Shown here piece by piece: positions 52,697-61,366 of a stretch of 64,000 nucleotides of DNA; position 1 is the first letter of the stretch, and the number at the start of each line of letters is the position of its first letter. The notes beneath the pieces are model-generated. The model ran no database searches, had not been told where the DNA came from, and saw only the letters and a list, made by a program, of their open reading frames with translations. The DNA is taken from assembly GCA_963697285.1 (NCBI GenBank), contig CAVONI010000011.1, forward strand, positions 310,001-374,000, written 5' to 3'. The stretch is from JAEUQQ01 sp963697285 (GTDB lineage Bacteria; Acidobacteriota; Vicinamibacteria; Vicinamibacterales; JAFNAJ01). The translations under genes were made by a program, and so were the position numbers.

Positions 52697-54727
52697 TCAG
52701 TCCAGGACGGCGATGGGCGTCACTTTGACGTGTGCCGGCACTTCGTTGTGCGACAGCACGCCGATTTGCGGCAGCACCCGGGAGAACAATCTCCACAGGT
52801 GCGGACGCAAGGCTGGCGAACACAACAGCACAGGCTGTGCCACCGCCGTCTCGATGGCGCGGGCGATGCGCGACGCAATCCCCTGGGCCTCGGTGGGATC
52901 GAGCGCCAGCACGCTTCCCTGCTCGGTCCGGACGATGGAGCCGAGTAGCCGTTCTTCGAGCGAGGGCGCGAAGCTGATGGCGGGCAGGTCGCCCTTGTCG
53001 GACTGGTGCACCCGGCAAATCGCCCGTCCCAGGGCCGACCGCACCGATTCGACCATCGCGTCGATGTCCTTCGTGACGACGGCCGCATCGCCGATGGCCT
53101 CGAGAATGGTCTGGAGGTCGCGGATCGGCACACGTTCGCGCAGCAGCTGCCGCAGCACGCGCTGGGTCTCGCCGACCGACACCAGCTTCGGGATGAGTTC
53201 CTCGACGAGCTTCGGCGCACGCTCGGCCACGCGGTCGATCATCTCCTTGGCCTGCTGGCGGCCGAGCAACTCCGGCAGGAACGATCGGACCACTTCCGAC
53301 AGGTGTGTCGAGAGCGCGGTCGTCGGATCCACGACCGTGTAGCCAAGCGCGCTCGCCCGTTCGCGGTGCTCGGCGTTGATCCACCAGGCCGGTAGGCCGA
53401 ACGCAGGCTCTCGCGTCGCGACGCCCTCGATCGCCGTGCTCGCGGTCCCCGGGTTGATGGCGAGGAACCGGTCCGGGTACAGCTCCCCTCGCGCCACCTC
53501 GACGCCCTTGACCAGGATCGAGTAGACCCGCGGGCTCAGCTGCAGGTTGTCGGCGACGTGTACTGGCGGAACCACCATCCCCGTGTCGGTCGCAATCTGG
53601 CGACGGATGGCACGGATGCGCGTCAGCAGCGATCCTCCCTGCTTCTCGTCGACGAGCGCGATCAGCGCGTAGCCGACCTCGACGCCCAGTGGATCGACAG
53701 CCAGTGCCGAGTCGAGTCCATCCGAGACGGGTGCGGCTGGCGCTGCGGCGTCGTCGATCGCCGGTGCCTGCCTGCGGTGCGCATAAGCGCCGACGCCAAG
53801 GACGATCGCCATGAACAGGAACGACAGCTTCGGCAGGCCGGGCACGAGCGCCAGCGCGACGAGGACCGCGGCGCCCACGCCGAGTGAACGAGGCTGCGAG
53901 AGCAACTGGGTTGCCACGTCCTCGCCGAGGTTGGTCTCGTTGCCCGCGCGGGTCGTGATCAGTGCGCCCGACATCGACACCAGCAGTGCGGGGATCGCCG
54001 TGACGAGGCCTTCGCCGACCGTCAGGATGGTGTAGGTTTCTGCGGCCGTCGCCAGGTCGAGGCCGTGCTGCATGACGCCGATGATCAGTCCCGCGATGAT
54101 GTTGACGCCCGTGATCAGCAGGGCGGCCAGCGCATCCCGTTGCGTGAAGCGGATGGCACCATCCATCGAGCCGTAGAAGTCGGCCTCGCGCCGGACGCGA
54201 TCGCGGCGGCTCCCGGCTTCCTTCTCGTCGATCACGCCGGCATTGAGATCGGCGTCGATCGACATCTGGCGGCCGGGCATGGCGTCGAGGGTGAACCGCG
54301 CGGTGACTTCGGAAATGCGCGTGGCACCGTGGTTGATGACGATGTACTGGATCGCGATGAGGACGAGGAACACGACCACGCCGACCACGAAGCTGCCGCC
54401 GACCACGAACTGGCCGAACGCCATGATGACGTGACCGGCCGCATCGACACCCTCGTGGCCGTTCAACAGGATCAACCGTGTGCTCGCCACGTTCAGCGAC
54501 AGGCGCAGCATGGTGAGCACGAGGAGCAACGACGGCAGGACCGAGAACTCGACCGGTTGCCTGACATAGACGGCCGTGAGCAGGAGGACCACCGACAGCC
54601 CGATGTCAGCCGACAGGAGCAGATCCAGCAGCATCGTCGGGAGCGGGATCACCATCAGGCCGACGATGGCGACCACGGTGACCGGCGCGACGAGGTTGCT
54701 GACGGTGGACGGGCGCGAGGGAGTCAT
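52697..54727 (-). CDS. flhA: Flagellar export gate protein FlhA
   Basis: A 676-aa export gate protein with about eight N-terminal membrane helices and a large cytoplasmic substrate-docking domain. Signatures: LPSLLLVLTMLRLSLNVAST, ARFTLDAMPGRQMSIDADLN and GVIDEKEAGSRRDRVRREAD (FHIPEP motif), and ELIPKLVSVGETQRVLRQLL at the C-terminus. Full length and intact. Confidence 0.97.
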   Translation of the reverse strand: MTPSRPSTVSNLVAPVTVVAIVGLMVIPLPTMLLDLLLSADIGLSVVLLLTAVYVRQPVEFSVLPSLLLVLTMLRLSLNVASTRLILLNGHEGVDAAGHVIMAFGQFVVGGSFVVGVVVFLVLIAIQYIVINHGATRISEVTARFTLDAMPGRQMSIDADLNAGVIDEKEAGSRRDRVRREADFYGSMDGAIRFTQRDALAALLITGVNIIAGLIIGVMQHGLDLATAAETYTILTVGEGLVTAIPALLVSMSGALITTRAGNETNLGEDVATQLLSQPRSLGVGAAVLVALALVPGLPKLSFLFMAIVLGVGAYAHRRQAPAIDDAAAPAAPVSDGLDSALAVDPLGVEVGYALIALVDEKQGGSLLTRIRAIRRQIATDTGMVVPPVHVADNLQLSPRVYSILVKGVEVARGELYPDRFLAINPGTASTAIEGVATREPAFGLPAWWINAEHRERASALGYTVVDPTTALSTHLSEVVRSFLPELLGRQQAKEMIDRVAERAPKLVEELIPKLVSVGETQRVLRQLLRERVPIRDLQTILEAIGDAAVVTKDIDAMVESVRSALGRAICRVHQSDKGDLPAISFAPSLEERLLGSIVRTEQGSVLALDPTEAQGIASRIARAIETAVAQPVLLCSPALRPHLWRLFSRVLPQIGVLSHNEVPAHVKVTPIAVLD

Positions 54728-54746
54728 GACGGATCACCAGGCCTGG

Positions 54747-55811
54747 TCAGATCACCAACTGCTTGAGGCGAATCAGGTAGGCGAGCACCTCGGCAACAGC
54801 ACCGAAGAGTTCGGCCGGGATGAGGTCGCCGACCTCGACGCCCTTGTAGAGCGACTGCGCCAGCGGTACGTTCTCGACGATGGGCACGTTGTGCTCGCGT
54901 GCGATGGCGCGGATCTTCGCCGCCAGCGGGCCGCGGCCCTTGGCCACCACGCGTGGGGCGGGGTACTTGTCGCGCGAGTATTCGAGGGCCACCGCGTACT
55001 CGGTCGGGTTCGTCACGACCACCGTGGCCCTGGGGACTGACGAGAGCATGCGCTTGCGGGCCAGTTGCTGCTGTGCACGACGGACGCGGGCCTTGATCTG
55101 CGGGTTGCCCTCGGTCAGCTTGAAGTCGTCCTTGACCTCCTGCTTGGTCATCTTCAACCCCTGCATGTGCCGCCAGTACGCCACGCCGTACTCGGCGAAC
55201 GCATAGGCGCCGAGGGCCACGGCCGTGTACCGCAACAGGCGCAGGGTTTCGCTCCAGCCGTACTCGGCCGATCGCACGGGCGCGAGGCGCCCCAGCAACG
55301 GCGCGCCTTCGACCAGCGACCGCACGACGCGATACGTCAGCCAGCCGATGGTCGTGACCACCACGAGGGTCTTCACCAGGTCGAGCCCTGCCCGCGACGG
55401 CGCGAGCCGTTTGAGCCCGTTGGCCGGATTGAGCTTGCCGAAGTCGAGCTTCAGGGCCTCGGTCGCGATGTTGAAGCCGCCCTGCATCGTCGCCGCCGCC
55501 ACCGTCGCCACCATCGCCGTCAGCGCAATCGGGCCGACCAGCAATCCCATCGTCGCGGCGCTGGTGGTGGCCAGCGCGATGAGCTCCCCGGATTCGACCG
55601 TGCGAAGCGGTGAATCGCCGACGCGCCACAGGCCAGCCCGCACGGCGTCTGCGAGCCCGGCCACGAGTCGCGGTCCGAGCCATGCGAGGCCGATGACGGC
55701 GAAGCCGAGTTGCACGGCCTCGTTCACGTCCTTGCTGCGCGCGATCTGGCCCTTGCGACGCGCGTCGCGCAGGCGCCGGTAGGTGGGTTGTTCTGTGCGA
55801 TCGTCCGCCAT
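54747..55811 (-). CDS. flhB: Flagellar export switch protein FlhB
   Basis: A 354-aa export protein with four membrane helices and a cytoplasmic autocleaving domain. The N-terminus DDRTEQPTYRRLRDARRKGQ is typical. VVVTNPTEYAVALEYSRDKY contains the NPT(E/H) cleavage site (here NPTE, not the usual NPTH). The C-terminal end is LAQSLYKGVEVGDLIPAELF. Intact. The NPTE variant keeps the cleaved Asn-Pro bond. Confidence 0.96.
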   Translation of the reverse strand: MADDRTEQPTYRRLRDARRKGQIARSKDVNEAVQLGFAVIGLAWLGPRLVAGLADAVRAGLWRVGDSPLRTVESGELIALATTSAATMGLLVGPIALTAMVATVAAATMQGGFNIATEALKLDFGKLNPANGLKRLAPSRAGLDLVKTLVVVTTIGWLTYRVVRSLVEGAPLLGRLAPVRSAEYGWSETLRLLRYTAVALGAYAFAEYGVAYWRHMQGLKMTKQEVKDDFKLTEGNPQIKARVRRAQQQLARKRMLSSVPRATVVVTNPTEYAVALEYSRDKYPAPRVVAKGRGPLAAKIRAIAREHNVPIVENVPLAQSLYKGVEVGDLIPAELFGAVAEVLAYLIRLKQLVI

Positions 55812-55828
55812 GGCCGCGTCCTACCGGC

Positions 55829-56587
55829 TCACTTGAACGCCAGCGCCATGCGCGCGGCCAGGTCGAGTGCGTGCGGTACCGCACGCGAGATCACGTCGGG
55901 CACGACCCGGATCACGGCGGCCAGCGCGAGGAGCCCCACGATCAGGCGGACCGGGAATCCCTGCGCCATCAGGTTGAGCATCGGCGCCACGCGCCCCATC
56001 AGGCCCAGGCCGATCTCGACGACGAGGAGCACGATGACGACCGGCGCGCTCAACTGCACGCCGATGGTGAAGATCATGGCCAGCGTGCGTCCCACCAGCG
56101 TCGCCAGCGAGGCATCCACGTGTCCGAGCCCGATGGGCATCGCGCCGTACGAGTCGGCCAGCGCCCTCAGGAACAGGTGGTGCCCGTTGATCGCGAAGAA
56201 GATCATCAGCGCTGCGAGGCCGTACATCGAACTGAGGACCGTGTTTCGCGCGCCCGCCTGTGGGTCGACGACGCTCGCGTATGAGAATCCCAGCTGGAAT
56301 CCGGCGAGGTACCCCGCAAATTCCGCCCCCGCGGTCACGACCCGGATCCCGAACCCGATCGCCATCCCGATGACGGCTTCACGGGCGATCACCGCGGTTA
56401 CGGCGGCGGGGCTCTCGATGCTCGGCAGCGGCGCCGCCGGCAGCATGGCGAATGCCAGGAGGAGCGTGAGGCCGATCTTCAGCGTCGGTGGGGCGTAGGT
56501 CCCGCCGAAGGCCGGCGCCGAGACGATCAGCATCCCCGGCCGCACGAGCAGCAGGCCGAGGCGCGCGAACGGCGCGACGTCGATCAC
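55829..56587 (-). CDS. fliR: Flagellar export protein FliR
   Basis: A 252-aa protein with six membrane helices. FARLGLLLVRPGMLIVSAPA near the start, REAVIGMAIGFGIRVVTAGA and EIGLGLMGRVAPMLNLMAQG with GFPVRL near the end are family features. GTG at 56587 overlaps the fliQ stop (GTGA), which is preferred over the longer open frame. It forms the export gate with FliP and FliQ. Confidence 0.95.
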   Translation of the reverse strand: MIDVAPFARLGLLLVRPGMLIVSAPAFGGTYAPPTLKIGLTLLLAFAMLPAAPLPSIESPAAVTAVIAREAVIGMAIGFGIRVVTAGAEFAGYLAGFQLGFSYASVVDPQAGARNTVLSSMYGLAALMIFFAINGHHLFLRALADSYGAMPIGLGHVDASLATLVGRTLAMIFTIGVQLSAPVVIVLLVVEIGLGLMGRVAPMLNLMAQGFPVRLIVGLLALAAVIRVVPDVISRAVPHALDLAARMALAFK

Positions 56588-56853
56588 CGGATCATCTCCG
56601 GCAACCGCTTGACCAGTTCCCGCGAGAACCCGGTGACGACCCGCAGCATCCACGGAAAGGTCAGGGCGAAGGTGATGAAGATGGCCGCTGCGCGCGGGAT
56701 GAACGCCAGGACGTTGTCCTGGATCGACGTGACGGTCTGGAAGATGCTCACGAGCACGCCGGCGATCAGGCCAGCGAGCAGCATGGGCAGGCTCACGAGC
56801 ACGGCGAGTTCGATCGCCTGGCGGAGGGTGCCGACGACGAGGGTGTCAGACAT
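56584..56853 (-). CDS. fliQ: Flagellar export protein FliQ
   Basis: An 89-aa protein with two membrane helices (LAVLVSLPMLLAGLIAGVLV and AAAIFITFALTFPWMLRVV). The IFQTVTSIQDNVLAFIPRAA linker is diagnostic. Length is exactly that of the family. It lies between fliP and fliR. Confidence 0.96.
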   Translation of the reverse strand: MSDTLVVGTLRQAIELAVLVSLPMLLAGLIAGVLVSIFQTVTSIQDNVLAFIPRAAAIFITFALTFPWMLRVVTGFSRELVKRLPEMIR

Positions 56854-56874
56854 GGCGCGCGATCACCCGGCCCG

Positions 56875-57646
56875 TCACAGTGCGAAGCTCCGCACGAGCG
56901 AGCCGACCACGAGGTTCCACCCGTCGATGAGCACGAACAGCATCACCTTGAACGGCAGCGAGATCATCGCGGGAGGCAGTTGCATCATGCCCATCGAGAG
57001 CAGCGTGGTCGACACCACGAGGTCGATGAGCAGGAACGGAACGAACAGGAAGAACCCCATCTGGAAGCCCGTCTTCAGCTCCGAGATGACATAGGCGGGG
57101 ATGACGACCTTCATCGGCAGGTCCTGTGGCGTTGCCGGGCGCGGCGACCTTGCCGACCTCCACGAACAGCGCGAGGTCGCGTTCGCGGGTCTGCTTGAGC
57201 ATGAACTCGCGCAACGGCGGCGTCGCACGCTCGATGGCCTGGGCCGCGGTAATCCGGCCTGCCATGGCCGGCTGCAGCGCGTCGGCGTTGATGCGATCGC
57301 CGACGGGCGCCATCACGAACATCGTCAGGAACAGGGCCAGGCCGATGAGCACCTGGTTCGGCGGCATTTCCTGCGTGCCGATGGCCTGGCGCAGGAAGTG
57401 GAAGACGATGACGATCCGCGTGAACGACGTCATCGTCATGAGGATGGCCGGCAGGAACGACAGCAGCGTCAGGACGACGACGATCTGCAGCGGTGCCGAG
57501 ACGTTGCCCACGCCTTCGACGTTGAGGTCGAGCGTTGACGGTTGCCCCGCCGCCCACGCCGTGCCGACACCGACGACCATCGCCGTCATCACGAGGGCGG
57601 CTCCGGCCACGAAACGCTTGCCCCCGGGGGCCGGCAGGCTGTTCAT
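56875..57646 (-). pseudogene. fliP: Flagellar export protein FliP, frameshifted
   Basis: FliP forms the core of the export gate. The ATG at 57646 overlaps the fliO stop. A signal peptide and MTMTSFTRIVIVFHFLRQAI, IGTQEMPPNQVLIGLALFLT are intact up to LALFVEVGKVAAPG. The rest (DLPMKVVIPAYVISELKTGF, QMGFFLFVPFLLIDLVVSTT) is in the next frame. Removing one base near 57131-57139 (CCC on the coding strand) restores a 256-aa FliP with VAAPATPQDLPMKV. Artefact or real decay cannot be decided here. Confidence 0.9.
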
Positions 57647-57999
57647 CGCACGTCCCGTTCGCCGCGCGAGACGGCTGACTGCAGCGTGCTGTCGAAGGGC
57701 CTGACCGGCAGTTCGGCGATGAGCGACACCGACGCCGGCGACATCCCGATCACGAGCCGCCGCCCCTCGACGTCGACGACCACGAGCGAGCGACGGTCAC
57801 CCAGGGGCAGCGCACCTTCGATCCGCATGGCGGTCGTGGTGCGACGCGTGAACGCACCCGGCAGCGAGCCCCGTCGTGCAAGCCACGCGAGCAGTGCCAG
57901 CAGGCCGAACACGATCAACAGCGCCGTCAGGCTCCGCCAGCTGCCTTCGAACCCCGCAAGGCCGCCGGGGTCCTGGAGTGCGAGAACGATGGTCGTCAC
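57643..57999 (-). CDS. fliO: Flagellar protein FliO
   Basis: A 118-aa protein with one membrane helix (LTALLIVFGLLALLAWLARR) and a cytoplasmic part with LPLGDRRSLVVVDVEGRRLV and MSPASVSLIAEL, typical of FliO, which stabilises FliP during assembly. GTG at 57999 overlaps the fliN stop. Confidence 0.9.
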   Translation of the reverse strand: MTTIVLALQDPGGLAGFEGSWRSLTALLIVFGLLALLAWLARRGSLPGAFTRRTTTAMRIEGALPLGDRRSLVVVDVEGRRLVIGMSPASVSLIAELPVRPFDSTLQSAVSRGERDVR

Positions 58000-58352
58000 G
58001 CGGTGGGCTCCGGCGCGAAGAGTTCGGGCACCGACGACTTCAGCCCGCTGCGGCAGATCTCCGTGAGGCGAATCGCCGTGCTGTCATCGACCACGACGAC
58101 TTCGCCCCGGGCCAGCCTGATGCCCGTGACGACGACCGCGAGGTCATCGCCCGCCGATTGCTCCAGGCGAATGATGCTGGACCGCTCGAGCGCGAGGCAT
58201 TGGCGCACGCTGATCGTGCCCGTGCCGAGCACGACGTTGACCGGGCACTTGACGTCGCGGTACGCCTCGAACGATCCGGTGACGGGGCCGGTGTCGGTCG
58301 CGCCCGTCACCGCCACGTCAGAACTGGACAACGAATTCGGTGAAGAGGACAT
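57996..58352 (-). CDS. fliN: Flagellar motor switch protein FliN
   Basis: A 118-aa C-ring protein. The SpoA domain (about 35-105) contains DVKCPVNVVLGTGTISVRQC and LARGEVVVVDDSTAIRLTEI, diagnostic for FliN. The first 30 residues are Ser/Thr-rich linker. It overlaps fliL by 35 bases, so the true start could be later. It is a second SpoA protein besides the one at 48213-48584. Confidence 0.92.
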   Translation of the reverse strand: MSSSPNSLSSSDVAVTGATDTGPVTGSFEAYRDVKCPVNVVLGTGTISVRQCLALERSSIIRLEQSAGDDLAVVVTGIRLARGEVVVVDDSTAIRLTEICRSGLKSSVPELFAPEPTA

Positions 58353-58860
58353 CGAGCACTTCCATGGGTTCCAGGATGTTGGTGGCGATGGCTTCGATCT
58401 CTTCCTTCAGCGCCTTCTTGCCTTCGGCAGTCACCACGTGTTCCGACGTCTGCTGGGCGAGTAGCTCGATCACCTCGGAGCGGATCCGCAGCAGGGCGAT
58501 CTTGGTTTCCTCGAGGTGCTTGGCGTCGGACTCGTCGCCGGAGATGATCAGGCTCAAGCCAATCCTGAGAAACCGTGCCCCGCCGCCGTCGGCCAGGTTG
58601 ACCACGAAGGGGTCGAACTTCACGACCGCGCCGCCCTCTTCGCCCTCCGCCTTCTTTTTCTTCTTCCTGGCCTGCCCGTCGCCCTGCGCGTCGTCGTCGG
58701 CACTGGCTGCCGCTTCCGCGGCCTCTGCGGCTGCTGGCTTCACCACGAACCACCAGTACCCGCCACCACCACCCGCCAGGACGACGACCAGCAGGCCGAC
58801 GATCAGCAGCAACTTGCCGGTCCTGGCGTTCTTCGGCTTCTTGTCAGCGCTCTCGCTCAT
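58318..58860 (-). CDS. fliL: Flagellar basal-body protein FliL
   Basis: A 180-aa protein with a membrane helix (LLLIVGLLVVVLAGGGGGYW), a charged Ala/Lys-rich linker and the periplasmic FliL domain (VVKFDPFVVNLADGGGARFL, ALKEEIEAIATNI, VLDVLFTEFVVQF). FliL surrounds MotB and supports stator function. ATG at 58860 with a GGGGGA motif upstream is preferred over the 24-residue extension. Confidence 0.95.
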   Translation of the reverse strand: MSESADKKPKNARTGKLLLIVGLLVVVLAGGGGGYWWFVVKPAAAEAAEAAASADDDAQGDGQARKKKKKAEGEEGGAVVKFDPFVVNLADGGGARFLRIGLSLIISGDESDAKHLEETKIALLRIRSEVIELLAQQTSEHVVTAEGKKALKEEIEAIATNILEPMEVLDVLFTEFVVQF

Positions 58861-59001
58861 GAAGTCCCCCGGGACCCGGTATGTGGGGCGCAGCCATCGC
58901 GGCCGCCTGGGTCCACGGGCGGGGAAGAGCAAGGCGGGTGCCGACTCCCTGGGGGGTCGGGATCGGCGATCTTGTGTGGATTCCTGCTGTTTGCGGCGTC
59001 A

Positions 59002-59031
59002 GGCGCGACACGTGACTCACCGTGTCGCGCC
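59002..59031 (-). other. Perfect 11-bp hairpin between fliK and fliL
   Basis: GGCGCGACACG pairs perfectly with CGTGTCGCGCC around an 8-base loop. It lies in a 243-base gap, the largest in the fliI-fliA block. No T-run follows on either strand. It may be a terminator, an mRNA processing site or a protein-binding palindrome. The rest of 58861-59103 shows no ORF or clear promoter. Confidence 0.55.
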
Positions 59032-59103
59032 GACGCAGGGTGACGGCGGGCCGACATGCGGCCCGTCTGCGAGAGGCCCCGCAGTGCGCCTGGGACGGCG
59101 TCC

Positions 59104-61200
59104 TCAGACGTGCAGTTCGAACCGTGGCGAATCGTACCCCGGCACGCTGCGACGCTGCCGCCGGGATGGCTGGGGCAGCGCCTCGTGGCTCTCCTGCTGC
59201 TGCCGGCGGTCATCGGGATTCACTGTCACGTCGAACTGGTCGAGCCTGAGGCCCTGGTCATCGAGCGCCGACCGCAGTTCGTGCTGGTGGCTGCGGATCC
59301 ACTCCATCGTGACCGGGTTGTCGGCCTTCACGGTCGCCGTGACGCTGCCATTCGTGACCTTCAGCACGATCGTGACTTCCCCGAGCGACTCCGGATTGAG
59401 CGTCAGCCTGGCTTCACCGACGCCCTCTCGCCACTGCAGGTGCATGGCGCGGACAATCTGCGTCGGGACGTCTCCCATCGCGGCATGCGTACCCTCGGGC
59501 AGACTCCCGCTCGGAATGGACGAGAGAGACGGCGCCACGCCCGGCATGGCCGCCATCTGGCTGTACCGACCGTCGAGAACAAGGGGCGCACGACCATCGA
59601 GCAGGTCGGCCATGGCGGCGGGCGCCGACGACGACCGTAGATCGTAGGCACCACGGTCGCGGGATCTGCCCGACGAGTCGCCTGACGACGCGAGCCCTGC
59701 CCCACTTGCACCGTGCAACCGGAACGCGTCGGCTGTCAGCGCGGCCACGCTCGCATCGAAGCCCAGGAACTTCGCCGATGCCTCGCGTGTCGCGGACGGC
59801 GCTGACTGATCGGGCAGGGCAAGGTCGACCGGACGCGCTGCTGCTGCCTGCGGAACGTCGGCGTGGACCCGCGGTTGTCCCTCGGCGACCGATTGGCCCG
59901 CTGCCACCGGTGCGACGGACGCTGCGACCGGATGGATCCTGCCAACCTCGCCCTGCGACAGGAAAGCCGCCAGGCGCGCAGCCTGCGGTGACGTCCTCTG
60001 ATGACCTCGGAGGGCCGGCGTCGATGCAGGCGAACCTGTGTCAGCGATTGCGACGGCTCCAGCGGCCGGTGCGGCGTCCGCGGAAGGCACGATGACCGCC
60101 TGCGGGGTGCTGACCGCGTTCGCAACGGCAACTCCCTGCGGCCCTGTGGCCGCGGAAGCGCCAGTGACCGCCTGCGCGACGGCCACTGGCGCTTTGGTCG
60201 CGGCAGCGGCCACGGACGGCACGACAACCGGCGCCTGACCACCGACCGTGCCCACGACGCTGCCCTCCGACACGATGCTCGACGTGACCGCGTCAGCCGA
60301 CATCGACGCAATCCCTGGCGCTGTCGCGATCTGTGGCTTGCCGACGGGCGCGAATCCCACCGCCCCTGGAGAGTCCCGCACCTCGGACGTCACCGGGCCT
60401 TCTGCTTCGCGCCGACGCGCGGCGGCAGGATTCAGCCGCGCAGACCCGCTCTCAGCCGCCGGCGCCGGCTCCGTGATCCCGCCTGGCCTGCTGATGTCCG
60501 CGACGACGGTGCGTGCCACGGCACTGGCATCGTCGCTGCGCAAAGCCTGAGTCGAGGCATCGGCATGCCACTCGCCTTGGCCAGCGCGTTCGTCCGATCG
60601 GGCGGAACTTCCGACCTGAGCGGCAAATGACGTGATGGCCTCGACACCCGCCCCCGAGGGTCTGGCATGTGACGCCGGAGCGCCGGTATGCAGGATGTCG
60701 TTGGAGGACTGAGCGGCGCTCGCGAGCAGCTCGTCGTTCGAAGGTGCGACACGTGCGTCGGCTGACATCGTTGCTGCGCTCGTCACGGCCACGTCGGTGG
60801 CCGTTCCGGCGCCTGCGCCGTCTGCCTGCCCGCCGGTGACGCCGGGGGCCGCTTCGTCAACCGCCTCCCTTGCGGCGTCTGCAGAGGCGACATCGGAAGG
60901 CAGAGGCACAAGTGGCTGCGCTTGTGCGGCGAGGAATGGGAAGGCGAGCGCGAGCAGCACGACGTTGCCGTCGGCACCCGCGTCGGGTGGCGGTGCGACG
61001 ACGTCGGTCGCGACGTTCGCAGGATCTGCCTCGGCAGGCAGTCCGGCCCCCGCCGTGGTGGCGGCGTCGAGCAAGCGCTCCACCACGGCGCCGAAAGATT
61101 CCGCGCCCGCAACCCCGCCCTCGGAGGGCACGCTTGTCGATAGAACCGACGACGCCTCGGTGGGTGCCGGGGCCGACAACGACGACATGTCCAATCCCAC
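59104..61200 (-). CDS. fliK: Flagellar hook-length control protein FliK
   Basis: A 698-aa secreted ruler protein. The first 540 residues are Ala/Val/Pro/Ser-rich and low complexity, as expected for the ruler part. The C-terminal Flg_hook domain (about 570-660) has QWREGVGEARLTLNPESLG, VTIVLKVTNGSVTATVKADN and HELRSALDDQGLRLDQFDV. GTG at 61200 has GGAG 8 bases upstream; ATG at 61188 is an alternative. It is longer than the usual 400-500 aa, which may reflect the long repeat-like ruler. Confidence 0.9.
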   Translation of the reverse strand: MGLDMSSLSAPAPTEASSVLSTSVPSEGGVAGAESFGAVVERLLDAATTAGAGLPAEADPANVATDVVAPPPDAGADGNVVLLALAFPFLAAQAQPLVPLPSDVASADAAREAVDEAAPGVTGGQADGAGAGTATDVAVTSAATMSADARVAPSNDELLASAAQSSNDILHTGAPASHARPSGAGVEAITSFAAQVGSSARSDERAGQGEWHADASTQALRSDDASAVARTVVADISRPGGITEPAPAAESGSARLNPAAARRREAEGPVTSEVRDSPGAVGFAPVGKPQIATAPGIASMSADAVTSSIVSEGSVVGTVGGQAPVVVPSVAAAATKAPVAVAQAVTGASAATGPQGVAVANAVSTPQAVIVPSADAAPAAGAVAIADTGSPASTPALRGHQRTSPQAARLAAFLSQGEVGRIHPVAASVAPVAAGQSVAEGQPRVHADVPQAAAARPVDLALPDQSAPSATREASAKFLGFDASVAALTADAFRLHGASGAGLASSGDSSGRSRDRGAYDLRSSSAPAAMADLLDGRAPLVLDGRYSQMAAMPGVAPSLSSIPSGSLPEGTHAAMGDVPTQIVRAMHLQWREGVGEARLTLNPESLGEVTIVLKVTNGSVTATVKADNPVTMEWIRSHQHELRSALDDQGLRLDQFDVTVNPDDRRQQQESHEALPQPSRRQRRSVPGYDSPRFELHV

Positions 61201-61213
61201 GCAACGTCTCCCC

Positions 61214-61236
61214 GGCGCCTGCCGACGGCAGGCGCC
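61214..61236 (-). other. Perfect 10-bp hairpin in fliK leader
   Basis: GGCGCCTGCC and GGCAGGCGCC flank a 3-base loop, 13 bases upstream of the fliK GTG and next to its ribosome binding site. It may control fliK translation or mark the end of the flgE transcript. Confidence 0.45.
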
Positions 61237-61247
61237 TCGACCCTGAG

Positions 61248-61332
61248 CTCACTTGTGTTGAGGCCGAACCGACACCGAACCGGCACGTCCGCCGGGTTGG
61301 CTCGCACGTGACCTGCCCTCAACACAACTGAG
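61248..61332 (+). repeat. 85-bp intergenic repeat, copy 2, with 16-bp inverted ends
   Basis: CTCACTTGTGTTGAGG (61248-61263) and CCTCAACACAACTGAG (61317-61332) are inverted repeats with one mismatch, 53 bases apart. The whole 85-bp segment aligns without gaps to 37001-37085; the right part matches 31 of 35 bases. It lies between flgE and fliK. Confidence 0.6.
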
Positions 61333-61366
61333 TCGAAGAGTAGTGTCTGCTCACGCGCTGTGCTGA

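Noticed and set aside
58930..58970. GCCGATCC upstream of fliL as a sigma-28 promoter
   Set aside because: The -35 position has no TAAAG-like sequence.
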